Source: Amia ocellicauda
Taxonomy: Eukaryota > Chordata > Actinopteri > Amiiformes > Amiidae
NCBI RefSeq assembly: GCF_036373705.1
Contig: NC_089866.1
Coordinates: 2,048,501-2,112,500, forward strand
Direction of reading: 5' to 3'
Length of the DNA: 64,000 bases
Shown: in pieces, positions 11,486 through 23,963 of the stretch
How positions within the stretch are numbered: position 1 is the stretch's first letter
How the letters are laid out: the number at the start of each line of letters is the position of its first letter
Notes under the pieces: model-generated
Told to the model about the DNA's origin: nothing
Databases searched by the model: none
What the model saw: the letters and a program-made list of their open reading frames with translations, nothing else
Translations under genes and position numbers: made by a program

Positions 11486-13975
11486 GCCATACTCTCTCTC
11501 TCTCTCTCTCACAGACTCCCTCTCCGCTCGTTTCCTCCAAAACATTGTCACTAAAGTGACTCCAGCTCTAGAAGAGGCACCCAATTGCATTAATGCTCGT
11601 GATGACTCAACACGCTCTCCCCTCGGCGTGGAGAGTAAATTGCGTCTTTTATTGATGGCTTCTGTTTCCTGCCTTTTTGTAATTTTATTTAACTATCTTG
11701 GCAATCTTAAATACCTCATTCCTGCCACAGATGGGATTCTGTGGGCCGCTGCCAAGGAAATCAAATTTTTCGGCAGGCGTTGCATTCAGCAGGACGAGGG
11801 AAGGGAAGGAAAGAGGCGAGGGAGGCCTGGGGTGAGTGAGACAATAAATCACTGCGCAGGCAGCCCCGGACACGCGTCGTGTGGCGCTGCGCTCTCTGCT
11901 CCCCCGACACAGGGCTGGCGAAGACGCCACTCCAGGGACCTGACCTTGACTGGTTTGCGTTTTCCTTCGATTGAAAAGCCGCATCAATGCTGATTTTAAC
12001 AATGGGGTGACGTGTGTTGAGGAGGGGTTATGCAGTGGGTGACGGACTAAGGTCACGGGGTGCTTTTTTCTGCCACTGACCGTTTTAGGATAACCAAAGG
12101 GTCGGACCCTTATGGTGGCACGGCATGTCCCCTGTGTGTGGAGGCTTGGCCGAGTCATTACCGGGTCCCACACTTAACCCTGGCCGCCTGGCTCGGCCCG
12201 TCTCCCCTCATTCAGCTTTGCCTCCAACACAGAAATAGCACAGCAGCCGAGCGCCACCGGCAGAGAATTGCGTGGGCAGAGAGCGTGTGTAAAACGGCAG
12301 CAGCCGAATTCAAACACACCGGGGAATCGCTTTCAGGGAAATTTCAGCATAGATGTAATAAAAAAAACAAGCACAAGAAAAAGAGATTTCTAAGATGAGA
12401 GGAAAAAAAACAATAGAAAAAAACCTGAGAGATCAGAGTAATCAGTGATCGCTTCCCTGGCAGGATCAGAAGAAAGGAGGCCATCATGCCTACTGATCTG
12501 GTGCGGCGGCTCGGAGCGTATTGATGATGGTGACTTGGCACCAGACGCACATTGCTGACATTTGCTTCTGAACCCACACCCACAGTCTTTTGCGTAAGAA
12601 GAGGCGCCACCTGTTCCCTGGCTGGGAACGTCTTGTGCTTCGTCCTCGTGCCACGTGCTGGCGCCGCCACTTTGTGTTTGGAGTTACCGCAGGAGCGGGC
12701 TCAGACAAAAACGAACTGAGGAGCACCCTGGGGTCCGACACTGTCCAATGCATCGCAAGGTCCCTATAGAGGTTCCAGGGGGACGGGGACATTTTCACAT
12801 TGATTTTGTGTTGTTGCTGTTGTTGTCGGCCAGGTTATTGTTGCTTAAGAATCACCTGGGTGTAACGCAAGACAAGGAGGTCCATTAGGGTGCAGCGGCT
12901 CTTAAAACAGTCTGGGTGATTCCACCAGAGCTTGGGTCCAGCCACATGCGTGCATGACTGTCGGCAATCGCGTAAACAAGGTAGTTGTTGGCCTGTGGGA
13001 AAATGACTCTGTGCTGCGTCAGACACATCACCACCCCCCCGCACTAATTTCTGTCTGTCAGTTGGGCAACACTCGCTGATTCACCGCTTGGAATACAGTG
13101 CGCTGCAGCGGCCGGCGCAGGTCTATCGGTATTCATCTGAACCGTCAGACGGGTCACATTGGTGGGACGCGGCCGGCACATCACAACTCCAAGAGCGTCC
13201 CCTCAGTGCCGGGCGCAAATTGTCTCCTTTCTGTTTGACTGCTTAGGCATCTTGAGCCGCAGTGAGACGCGCTGCTACACACACACAAAGGCACACAGCG
13301 GTCACGTTTACTTCTGATTAGAATTAAAATATAAAATGTAAAAATGCAGCTGAGGCTCATTTGGACTATATTCAGTGTTGACACACTTCTCAAGCCCTCT
13401 CTTCTTCTGTAATCGAACTCAAACAAACACCACGAAGCAGCGTTAACAAACACAGCGCTGCGGGTTAAAACAGCGATCATCACACGTGCAGCAGAAGGCA
13501 GAGACAGGGCATCAGGGAGACATTACCGGCTCATAAAACCTGCAAAGACACCGAAGGCTGGGTGAGGAGGGAAACCGTGGGCGCTGGGCCACAGTGTGAG
13601 ACGTTTAGCTCCTTCTTAAAATGCATAAACGCAAAATATAATTATCTATTACATGTTATTCCCTTTCTTATCCAGCTGACAGACCCAGCCGCCCACTGTC
13701 AGCGATTTAATTGTCAATCCTGCCCTACACCCTCCCTCACGAATCAAAGTCATTTCAGATTCATATCCCCGCTCCAATCAGTGAGGAGCAACTCATGCCA
13801 CCAATATTTTCCTGCAGTGATCCGTGTCTCTGGATGGGCACGATGTGTATCCCCTGCATTTGTCATGAAACACACAGGAGGATGCTGTAGCGCTTCCCCA
13901 GGGATCGGCCCGGCGCAATATCTGATGTCCTGGAAGCAGAAAGAGAAAACCAGAAATGGCTAAAAGAAAACCTTT
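9441..13975. other. Intergenic DNA between the TMEM100-like gene and tedc2
   Basis: The first few hundred bases (to about 9750) are GC-rich and likely hold the TMEM100-like promoter. The rest has no recognisable exon. It holds the 11377-11522 microsatellite and a run of unique, AT-rich sequence at about 11560-11800 that could be regulatory (see findings). Confidence 0.5.
11377..11522. repeat. Compound (CA)n/(CT)n microsatellite
   Basis: Alternating blocks of ACACAC and CTCTCT fill about 145 bp. They generate artificial open frames rich in Ser, Leu, Thr and His. Confidence 0.95.
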
Positions 13976-13981
13976 TTTATT
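13976..13981 (-). terminator. Poly(A) signal of tedc2
   Basis: TTTATT on the plus strand reads AATAAA on the minus strand, about 112 nt beyond the tedc2 stop codon. It is the first canonical signal downstream of the gene. Confidence 0.65.
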
Positions 13982-14092
13982 CTCTATTTTTTTCCCTTTT
14001 CTTTTGTTAAGCAGCATAATGTTATTTTCTGGTCTCCTGAGATCTTCCATAATCAGCCGCTGGTCCCAGGTGTGGGGGTTACCCATCGTGTC

Positions 14093-17000
14093 CTAGTCCG
14101 CTTCACTGTCCAGCACTATGCTGGGGAACTGCCGGCCCCCCTCGCCCAGCAGGGAGTACAGGCCTCTGAGAGTGGACGGGTCGGGACGCCCAGAGGACCG
14201 AGCGGCCCGCAGCCAGGGGGTCAGCTCCTCACTCAGCACCTGCGGGGGACCGAGACGGGCACTGGGCATTGGAAACAGGGTTATGGACCAGATTAGAGTG
14301 AATTAAATATTATTAACCTTCCTCACAATTATATGTCCTTTTAAGTTAACCTGAGACTCGTTCATCTTAGTGAGAACCAGTAAGGACTCCGGCTGACTGA
14401 GACAGGACCTCCGCGCCACACCAAGCTCAATCTCCCAGTGCCAGGTGGCCCGCGCTGACCGCTCTACCTTGTGCAGGCGAGTCTGTTGCCGAAGGATGTC
14501 CACCTTCAGCCGCAGCCCCTCAAGCTCCTTCAGCTCCACCGGCGTGGAATAACACAGGATGGGGGGCCGGGTAGCGGGGGCAGCCTCCCCCCACGAGCTC
14601 CCGGTCCTCACCGCGCAGCAGCCGCCTGGACTCAGTCTGTCCCACGAGTCCACCGCTGCAGAGAGAAACGCAGGCCTGTGAGAGGAGAGATGATTCCAGA
14701 GGCACAGAGCCACCAGGAACAGCCGTCGCTTCATTTTCAAAGGGTCTGCACTAGAGCTGCACAGAACAATTCCTCCCATTCAGTGCAGAACGTACTGTTC
14801 TCGTTGTGTCGGCCGTTTGTACCCACAGCCTGCAGATTAATGCACACAGACACTCTCCGTGTCTAGTTTCCCATGTGAGGGTCACTCTAACCCAGCCGAG
14901 TGAAAATCTCAGTTTTAATACCCTCCCGAAAAACATCCAATCAACCAAGCAGCTGCGCTCTGTTCGTTACCTATAAAGGTACCTATAAACGCATCACACA
15001 TTTAGAAAGCAATTAATCAACCTATGTGTTACCTACATTGTAATTACATTTAAACGTTTGTGTATCGTTGCTTCGAGTATTAAGCAGACATCTGGTGCAA
15101 CAACAAACCGAGGTTTTCCTGTTTTGCACAGAAAGGCTATAAAAGTACAGGACTCTCCTGGGAGGAGAACAAAACCTGAGCTTCTTCATTAAGTACGGCA
15201 ACAATCAATACATAACCTAATGTACAGCAACATTTCAGCACCGCATCAATAATCCCGGCTTTGACCTTTCACGATTTCATAGGATATATGTAGGTTGTCC
15301 CATAGTTTTAGTCTAATATTAAATATGTATCCACCCAAGGGGATTCGCAGTTAAAAAAACATGCAATCCATCACACGTTATGAAATACAAACGGTCATAA
15401 AACTGTCGGGAAGGCATTCTGTGGATGGTTCCGGTTCCCAGGAAAGATTTATTCTGGAGTCAATAAGGGGTCCATGCGTGCTGCTCAAAGGGGACACACA
15501 GAGAGGTAAAGTAGCAGGATGATGTTTGAATATTTTGTTATGGGAGTTTGAAAGGAGTCAGTGAACGCTGAGCCACTCGGAATGAAAGGCACTCACAATA
15601 CCGAACACACGGTGAGTCGACGAGAAAGGAATGCAAGAGGATTTGATCTGTGGTGAAAACCAGACTGGTTTCCCGAAATATACATATTTAGAAACCACAG
15701 CTCGTATACCGCCCCTCGCAACCCTTCCCGCTGCTCGGAAGTTACACAGACCAACAGTGTGTGGCCTTGGAAAACTAATCCCACATCACGCCGGTGCCGA
15801 GGACCGAGGCCTGGGAACAGCCGCGCCGCCACAAAGGCAGTGCAGCTCTCGAACGCCGTCTCTCCTCTGTCAATAAAACACTTCTTGGCACAACTATGCA
15901 AACTGAAGAAAGCTGGGATATGGAGCACCAGTGCCAAGCCCATCCCACACAGACCGGCTGACCCTGAGTGGTTTTGACCGAGTGTCCCTCAAGGCACCAG
16001 CCGGACAGGCGTTTAATTTGCTTACTGTCTCCAGCGGGTGGCATATCCCAGGGACAGTAGTGGAAGTACGTACCGTCTCTCAGCTGGTGGGTCTGGTGAA
16101 GCAGGTCTGACAGGGCCCCCTCGAGGCCTTCCAATGTCAAGACGCTTTCACACTCCCGCGTCCAGCTCTGGGACCCTGCAAACACACAGCGGGGTTAGTT
16201 GGCATGCAGGCCGAGTGACAAGAAAGGCTCGTAATGCAAGCTTGATAAGCTGCCCGTTCTCCCATTGGTCCCTTTCATCAAATATCAAACTACAACAACA
16301 AAAACAATCAAATACCACTTACATAATTGCTCTCTGGAAACGCTTAAGGACTTTTCCTCGCTCTGAGAGATTTAAGCGTCTCTGTAGATCAAGGAACGCA
16401 TCCATCACTGAAACTCTAATTAGTGCTAATGTCTGTGGGTTTACAGCAGGCAGTCAACATTGAAATTGAACTTTAGATCGGAACTGAGGGGCACATCGGA
16501 ATTATTTGTATTTGTAGCGAACTTCTTACTAAAAAATTCTGGATTTTATGTGTTTTTAGTTTTTCTTATCCCTACAGGAACTGGGCTAAACTCTGGCTCC
16601 ATCTGTACTGAAGTCAGCGTTTTGTAGAACAGCGGAAGATAAAACAGAAAGGTCTCTTCCTGACTGTGACCACATTCTGCATTTAACAACTACAAACGGT
16701 GCATTCGACAAGTGAACGGCATTGAAAGAAATAAGAGAGCGAGAGACAGACGCTGACTTTGCACATTTCTTCCCCGCTTGTCTGGGAGTCTCCTCTGGCA
16801 TGACATCTACGTGCCCCCCCAGCCCCAGCCCTTCCTTGTATCCACCTGTGCCTCTGTTTGGTGTCATTCCTGTGCCATCCGTTTCCTGCGCAGCGTCCAG
16901 GCAGCGGGACAGAGCGGAGCACAGGCGCTGCAGCCGGGGGATCTCCCGCCTCACGTACACGAGAGTGCAAGACGGCAGCTGAGGGAGGAACTGGCAGGAG

Positions 17001-19805
17001 CATCAAGGGCAACAACAGACACCAGCGCAGTACGTCTGAGCAGAAACGGCCTAATCTAACGCTTTGTAAATGAACACCAGCTAATACAAATAAAATGGGT
17101 TCCTGTAATTGTATCAAAAATCAAGATGAATCGAGACAAATCAGCACTGAACGGACAGAGTACAAATATCCACAGTCACGGCACGAGAGACGCAAAGGCC
17201 GTGTGTAGGAAGTGTGGCGTAGGAGGTCAAGGATACGGTGCTCTGCAACCTCTCGGTGAAGCGGATCTGCTCTGGGCCCGGGCCGGCTGTGGAGGCAGAC
17301 ACTTTGTCCCACAGCCTGAAATGAAAAGACAAAACTAAACAGACGGCTTGTGCACAGACAGAACCAAACAAAGCTCAGAAGAGTGGACTAACTAGTCGAA
17401 CATCCTCGCCCTGGCCTCCCTCATCCAAAAATGGATGCTCTGGCTAACTGATATTGTCTCTCTTACTTATTTAGTTTAATTCTGTGCAGCTACACTTGAT
17501 TACATTTAAAAAGTGAGGAGGCCTTCACTCGCGAGTGCCTAATTAGTAAACTACAATTAACCGATTAGGCCGACCCATGCTGGCTCCTCCCACTGCACCA
17601 CTCTGCCCTTAAGGGACGCAGTGCAGTCCTTCCACCTCTTACTGGCGCTGGGACTCTCTGCCTCACTCAGCTAGTGGAGCCTGGATTCACGTCTGAAACG
17701 CCCAGACTGCACTGCTCTCCACCCAGCAGAGACGTCCATCACAGCAGACCCCTCTCCCCTGGAGAAATCCCCCAGTGCTGACCTGCACTGCTGCAGACGC
17801 TGCTTCCTCCAGACCGCGGGCAGCTGTAAGTCTCTCCTGCCGTGAGGATGACAGATCAGACCAGTTATTCATTCACGAACGAGCATCAGAGGAGCTGAGA
17901 AAGTCACACCTCTGCAACAGGAAATAAACGCTGAGGAAATATGGGCACAGATATATCAGCCTGTTTACTGCAGGCACCAAAACACATGATTAACCTATAG
18001 AAGGGCCAGGCGCCCACTTCACACCAGACGGCTCTTACCCATGCTCTTTAAGGGTGAACTGCCTCCTGTCTCCCTCATCCTGTGGGCTCTGCCGGTCTCC
18101 CTGACAAGTGCGAGGAGCGGGTGAAGCCCCCAGGCCACCAACCAAGTCAGGAGACACGGTCATCTGGGACACCGGGGACTGCGAATCCAGCGATGACCCA
18201 CCAAGGCCTTTCGCGGCTGGAGTGGCACCAAATGCCACGACCGCAGGTGTGGCCGTCGTCCTCTGTGGTGCTGCAGTCTTCTTCGAGGCGCCCCCCGCCG
18301 AGTTCCTGACCACCCTGCTGGGCCGAGTGAGGGGCCGGCTCCCCCTGCTCTCCTTGTGCGCTCCTCCGGTGGCTGCTGATCTCTTGGCATCTTTCAGTTC
18401 CTTCCCCGGCATGGGGCGGCTGCGCTCTGTGCTCCGATTGGCCATGCTGCCTGATGCCGTCCTCCTGACCTCTGACCCCTGTGGCCCTGCCTCTGTGTGC
18501 TGGGCAGCACTCCGCACCCGCAGCGCCTTCTCCAGCACGCGCTCCAGCAGATCCACCTCCCGCCTCTCCTCCGGGGCCGGGCTGGGATCTACACACGTGA
18601 AAAGTGGTGCCAGTTTTTTTAACAAACGAGTAATTCGTCGGAAAAATGACCCAATTGTTACACAGACAACTACAACCAGGACAAAACCAAGGCCGCTACT
18701 GTAAATAAATCACTGCCCCACTGTAGTCCTGAATGATTGCTGTTCTGAAGTCAGCTGAGCATTTACAAATCTGCCCCTGATCCAAAAACAGAGAGTAACA
18801 GACCTGCCCTGATGTCGGGGGCCAGACCTTCCTTGGGAACATCTTGCAGCTCTTGTCTCCTGCAGAAACGTGGACCCACATTAAACCCACACGACACACA
18901 CAAATTCACAGGTAAGACACACAATACAACACCCTTGGAATCATCCTGAGGACACAATGTGATGATAATGAGTCATGTATTTATTTTATTATACAAGGAC
19001 AGTCTGTGTATATTGGATTTCATATATTTATATATTTTTAGGGTGTGTTTATGTCAGTTTTTGAACTGCTGCATATCAATCGCTCCCTTGGGGACAATTC
19101 ATTACTGACTGACAGACATTCTGAGGCAACAAGTGCCAGTAAAAATGGCAAAGGGGCGTCAGAACCAGGCTGGAGAACAGGGGTCAGGCCGGCAGAACGA
19201 GGCGGGGGCACAGCGGTCCAGACTCATCCCGGGCTCACCAGGGCTGGAGCAGCGTCCTGCACCGACGAATGCTCTGCTGCAGTCTCTCCTCCTCTTCCCT
19301 GCACTGCTGGATGGCGAGCCTCAGCTCCCGCAACGACCTGCGAAACACAATACGACACATTATAGCTGTACAAATATACCGTAATGTGCCAGGGAGGTAA
19401 CCACGCTCGTCTAATGCCACACGCGGTGTTACAGGGCAAGCCATATGTGATTAGTCCTGTCCTCCTGCATATCGGCGCAGGGCTAGCACATCTCTAGGGC
19501 AGCTTGTGTGTAAAACTGTGGGAGGGTCCCTGCTAAATGAAGTCCGTATCGTTAGTTTGTGTATTGGCTTTATTGGTTGTTGTGGGTGATCATGTAGGGT
19601 GAACGTGTGGGGACAGGTGAGCTACCGGCGGGGGGGGGGGTTAGACCGGCACGGTAGTCACGCACAGGTGGGGTTATATAGTGGTGTTTGTGGGGGGGTT
19701 GATTCAGACGGAGCCCTAGGAGAGTGGAGCCCAGCGCCTGTTCCCCGTATTACTGCTACACACTGTGGTGACATTAAATCCCCCTAATCATCATTCTACA
19801 AACAT

Positions 19806-19846
<41 letters not shown>

Positions 19847-20437
19847 TAGAGAGAGACAATAAATTATATGTACTGTTACTTTTTTTTTTTTTCCTTTTGC
19901 TTACCTTTTATTATTTTTCTATGTATGTAATATTAACTGCTTTGGTAACACTACAGAACTGTTTGTCATGCCAATAAAGCACCCTTGAATTGAAAAACTG
20001 AACTGAAATTGAGAGAGAGAGAGAGGGGGAGGCCTGTCACATTAGGAGAGGACCCATCACCTAACAGGACAGGACTCATACGTGTAGCACTGCTTGGGTT
20101 TTGATATTATTATTAATAATAACAATATGCGTTCAAGTGATGCTGAAACACTCAGATGTCTGAAACGCAATTTAACTTTTTTGTTTAAAGTTTGTAACTA
20201 CAGCTAAATTACTTTCTCTGGGGAGAGTGAGCATAAAAACAGAGACTAGCGCTTCGCCGACGTGTGTGCATCCCACACCTATCAATTATAACCTTACACC
20301 AACAGCAACGATCTGCTCCACACGTGTGTTCATTTACTCCTGGACTCGGCACGTATCGACAAAGACACCGGTGTTTGTACACAGTGATATTGCTGGCCAC
20401 TTTGGACCCGTGTCCCTCACCTGTCTGTCGCTAACAT
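14093..20437 (-). CDS. tedc2: Tubulin epsilon and delta complex protein 2
   Basis: Ten coding exons on the minus strand: 20437-20421, 19337-19239, 18859-18804, 18588-18039, 17836-17783, 17315-17237, 16978-16846, 16175-16074, 14655-14468 and 14239-14093. All phases join, giving 474 aa (human TEDC2/C16orf59 is 433 aa). Family landmarks are an N-terminal coiled coil (RLQQSIRRCRTLLQPW), LLERVLEKALRVR in exon 4, FTLKEHG followed by LQLPAVWRK across exons 4-5, VLTLEGLEGALSDLL in exon 8 and ILCYSTPVELKELEGLRLKV in exon 9. TEDC2 works with TEDC1 and delta- and epsilon-tubulin at the centriole, where the complex is needed for stable triplet microtubules. The large exon 4 is a low-complexity Ser/Ala/Arg-rich linker, likely disordered. 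The weakest splice call is the exon 6 donor (GTATCC). The start exon encodes only six residues, in a GC-rich promoter region near 20430-20620. Confidence 0.93.
19807..19842. repeat. (TA)n microsatellite
   Basis: About 17 TA units lie in tedc2 intron 1. Confidence 0.95.
19930..20028 (+). mobile_element. Non-LTR retrotransposon 3' end
   Basis: The sequence TTTGTCATGCCAATAAAGCA is followed by TTGAATTGAA-like words and a (GA)n tail at about 20011-20028. This layout is typical of the 3' terminus of fish LINE elements. No reverse transcriptase coding is left, so the copy is strongly 5'-truncated. It lies in tedc2 intron 1, opposite to the gene. Confidence 0.6.
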
Positions 20438-21535
20438 GGCGAGAGTGTCCGGGCAGGGAGTCCGCGGCCGCCCGGCAGTTGAATCCTCCGCGCCGACTTC
20501 CGCAAACAACGGGCTGCGTCGGGTCCTGACGCGCGCAGGTGGCCAGCACTTTGCCTGATCACTTTCAGCCAAACCGGGGGACGTCTGTCTGTTTCCCTTC
20601 CTCAGCAAGCGGAGTGACTTTCCACAGCAACACATCCTTCATCTTAAACCTGCTCCAGTGCAGGCCAACTGCGAGAGCCGATCTGTGCAGAAGAGCTCGT
20701 CCCAGTGACAGCATTGGCAGACCCTCCAGCATGGCAGCGCCCTTCTTTAAGATCAAGAGCACATTCAATCAGATCAGCGTCGTAGAGCACTTTGAGCCAA
20801 GATGCATTGCCTCATTCCGGGGTATTATAATTTGCTGCTGCTGCTTCGGGGTTATATGCAATGTAATGAATAGATGACCCCATTGTTATCGTTTTTACCA
20901 GGTAGTCTACAGTATGCAGAGATCTTCAACGTCTGCAGTCAGAGCCAAGGCACCTCAGGACCAACTTAGACTTTAATGATCCCTTACATGAAATTAAAAA
21001 TGAGCTGCAATTCAGCAACTGATGCAAATAATTCATCATCCATGACTTGACCTCAGACTCGAACTGTTATTCCCATGTGATCTGTGACTCCACCTGCCTC
21101 ATTTCAATGTCTATGACAGTGATTCCAGGAAGGTGTAGGAAATCTTACTGAAGCAATTGTTTTGGACACGTTTGTTCTGTGTCGTGATCTAACAGTGTTC
21201 ATCTCATAGGTCATTGTGATGGGATCCTACTTGGAGACAGAGGCTGCGTATGTAGACCCTTCTTCGTGAACCCATACCCAGAATCAGCACCATGGGCCCA
21301 AACACGCTTCAGTGTGGTTCTAGCAGGGATGAGAGTCTGAATTGAAATGACATTGGGGCGACTACAGTCAGGTCTACGTGGTCTGAGGGTTGCACCAGAC
21401 AGAGCCTGTGACATTGTTGTTGGGTGCATTACTTTTGTGCCTCTCTGGCTTGTTAACATTCCCACAGTTTTCATAAGCATTGCCACCAGTGAGCAAAAAC
21501 ACGCCAACACAAAGAACAACATGTTGTAAAATAAA
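20438..21535. other. tedc2 upstream region and intergenic DNA
   Basis: A GC-rich block at 20438-20620 is the likely tedc2 promoter and leader. Beyond it, open frames of 67-112 codons occur on both strands without a recognisable domain. A 103-codon minus-strand frame at 21211-21522 is unexplained and is listed as a finding. Confidence 0.5.
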
Positions 21536-21539
21536 TCCT

Positions 21540-21545
21540 TTATTT
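21540..21545 (-). terminator. Poly(A) signal of the Myb/SANT-like gene
   Basis: CTTTATTTAG on the plus strand gives AATAAA on the minus strand about 110 nt past the stop codon at 21654. It supports ending the gene at 21654 rather than splicing at the GTAAGT overlapping the last codons. Confidence 0.6.
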
Positions 21546-21653
21546 AGAAGTTCCCGGATGGTCCTGTTGAAGAGAAAGCAGATTGATCGTTGGTCCAGTT
21601 GTAATTCTGACAGAGCACACATCTCAGAATGGGGTTTTAAGACAAAAGCCTCT

Positions 21654-23220
21654 TCACGTGGTTACACTTACATCCAGCAGCTGTTTATCAAGCAACTGCA
21701 TCTCTTTCTCTAGTTTTCGCATTTTCAGCTGCCGATAAGAGATCTCCTGCTCCAGGTAGCGCTTGTAGAGAGACCGCATGTCTTCCTGGCTTTCTGCGTT
21801 TCTCTGAAAAACAGTTCAGAATTCAGTTTAATACGGTGTTGGTCACAGTCTTGCCTCTCCCGACTACAAAAGCACGGGTAGGTCTTGAATGAGCATCACC
21901 TCTCTGTTCCCAGCAGGTCCGGGCTCAGCATACTCTGGGTGTGGTTCGGTCCCCTAAAGAAATACAAGGTTCAGTCCAATGCACCACTCGATGGAGAGAT
22001 CGTTTAATCATCTGTGATTAGCATAGCTTTTAACTCCTCGGGAACAGAGCACACATATGGTCTCAGCAGTCTGCTACAGAATTAGGAATAATAGGAACTC
22101 TGGAACAACTGCATCTGTTTTAGAGAACACAACCAATGTAGATATACACATTTCTATATCTATATCTATACACAAACACACACACCTCATGTAATGGTTC
22201 ATATAGAGAGCCGTTACACGAGAGACCAGGTACTCACTTCACTAGATTCCTCCTCTGGGTCCACAACGATTATTGGCGGCTGCAGCAGGGTCACTGAATG
22301 TCCGGTCACTGCAAAAACATGATGCAGTCTGTGTCATTACCTCGACTAAACGCGGAGGAAGCCCCCCAAGACGGAGACGCACTTACTTTTGGCGTATGAG
22401 TGCCTCAGGCAGCTGGCAGGCTCTACACAGGAGCTGCCCCCAGCGATGCCCCACTTCATGGGCCTGCCCCCATCCTGCTGCAGGGCCAGCGGCTCCACGG
22501 ACTTCACTTCAGGGCTCTCGGGTCTCTCTTCTTCCGTCTTCTGCTGCTTCACCCTCTTCTTCGCTGGGATTATAAATCACAGCTCACTGGCAAGTCATTC
22601 TACACTTTGTCAAACTACTTTGGGTCCTTGGAAGGCGCTATACAAGTCCCATGTGTGATTATGACATGCCATAATGAGCATACTTACCGCTTTGAATAAT
22701 GTTCTTGTACTTCACTTTCACCTGCTGCCAAGTGCGTTTAATGCCCATTGGATTTTGACTGCATGACAAATTTGATACAAGAGTCATTGATTTGGCTACA
22801 AAAAGTGAAAAAAACAATTATATCAGACAGATTAATTAGTACAACATAATGCAGTATTAGATTTTTTTTAAAAAAGGTCAAATTATGAGAAAACAATAGA
22901 GCTAATCATTCTCATGCAGCAAACTCCCAGTCCATATTACACCCCATCACTACAAGAGTGCATATTTACATTGGAGGCGTGTGAAATTAATATTGGGCTA
23001 AATACATAGCCTGTGCATTATTATTATTATTAACAAACATTTTAAAACTAACGTACGCATTGAGCCTATCTGCGATGTGCTGCCACGCTTCCTCTCTGCT
23101 CTTGGCCGCGGCTGCAGTGTTGCATTTCGCCGTGATGATGGATTTATACTCCTTATAACTTTCCAGGAGCAGGTCCTGCTCACTCAGACTGAAGAAAGTG
23201 GCTCTCTGTTTGGACGTCAT
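21654..23220 (-). CDS. Myb/SANT-like DNA-binding domain protein
   Basis: Six coding exons on the minus strand: 23220-23057, 22758-22688, 22563-22387, 22308-22238, 21953-21900 and 21803-21654. They total 687 nt, or 228 aa, with every junction in phase. The N-terminus (about 8-80) is a Myb/SANT-like trihelix: FFSLSEQDLLLESYKEYK, then REEAWQHIADRLNA, then GIKRTWQQVKVKYKNI, with the spaced tryptophans expected of the fold. The middle is acidic and polar; the C-terminus (about 180-222) is a strongly charged coiled coil (YKRYLEQEISYRQLKMRKLE). Proteins with this domain order are frequent in fish genomes and resemble the Myb-like protein of Harbinger transposons. The Lys/Arg-rich KKRVKQQK at the start of exon 3 could be a nuclear signal. 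Predicted role: nuclear DNA binding. No target can be inferred. I do not recognise a one-to-one named orthologue. An in-frame TTG lies upstream; the ATG at 23220 is preferred. Confidence 0.85.
22590..22640 (+). repeat. SINE/LINE 3' tail fragment
   Basis: The words CTACTTTGGGTCCTTGGAAG and GGCGCTATACAAG resemble the common fish retroposon tail ending in GGCGCTATATAAAT. It lies in an intron of the Myb/SANT-like gene. Short and diverged. Confidence 0.45.
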
Positions 23221-23963
23221 GTCTCGCACAGACCATTGTTTCAAACCCCCGCTTGGTACGGCAGCGCCAGCACGCCCAGCCGCCCGGCGCCCCGTGTCCT
23301 AATCGCGGGGACGAGTCGAGCCTGTCCTCCGCTCGCCGCTCGGGACCTGCGATAGTCACACTTCCATCATCGGGTTAATTTAATCCGGCTAACGTCCGAT
23401 TAACCTGAATTTGTTAAACCAGCTAGGAGGAAGAGGGCCCTGGCAGGACCCGCGACATCCTGTACCGTGATCCGAAGTGCCATTAATCCGCATTCACTTC
23501 AATATCGATGACACTGCGTGTGTTAGCGTGCAGATTATTATTACGATTATCCCCCGGGCGAATCGTGTGTGTTGTGCTTCTGTAGGTGTTTTTTTAATTG
23601 AACTACTTGTAGGTCTCTGCCAGGACCCGAGCCCCGTCTGTCCGCCGCACAAAGCCGCTCAGCGCAGACGAGCCGCCGGGGCCGGACGGCAGGTGTCCCC
23701 GGGCCACCGTGTCGCACAGCGCATGCAGAAGCTTCAGTCGATCCGATTGCAAAGCGCAGACACGATGTCCGTGGCCCTGCATGTCTGAAAATGACTGTTT
23801 GCGCTCCGAGCTGAAATCCCGCTGCGGCAGACCCGGGCCGGGGCGAGATCTCGCGATAACACGCTGCAACTATGGAAACGGCAGACGCAGACAGTTTAAT
23901 AACTTTAAAACCCAAAACCCGGGCCGCCGGGCAAACACACCCACAACACTGACTGCGTTTCAA
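23221..23963. promoter_or_regulatory. Head-to-head promoter of the Myb-like gene and cfap70
   Basis: Only 743 bp separate the two divergent start codons. The interval is CpG-rich, has no TATA box in a convincing place, and holds an RFX-like half site (next entry). This is the layout of a shared bidirectional promoter. Transcription starts were not determined. Confidence 0.6.
23866..23879 (+). promoter_or_regulatory. Imperfect RFX X-box
   Basis: GCAACTATGGAAAC contains one consensus half site (GGAAAC) and one degenerate half, spaced as in the X-box GYTNCC-(N)-RGNAAC. It lies 85 bp before the cfap70 ATG. RFX factors drive ciliary genes, so position and gene function fit; the sequence match alone is weak. 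Confidence 0.35.

Noticed and set aside
18108-18704. 198-codon plus-strand frame
   Set aside because: Antisense shadow of the large tedc2 exon, which joins in phase with neighbours and matches TEDC2.
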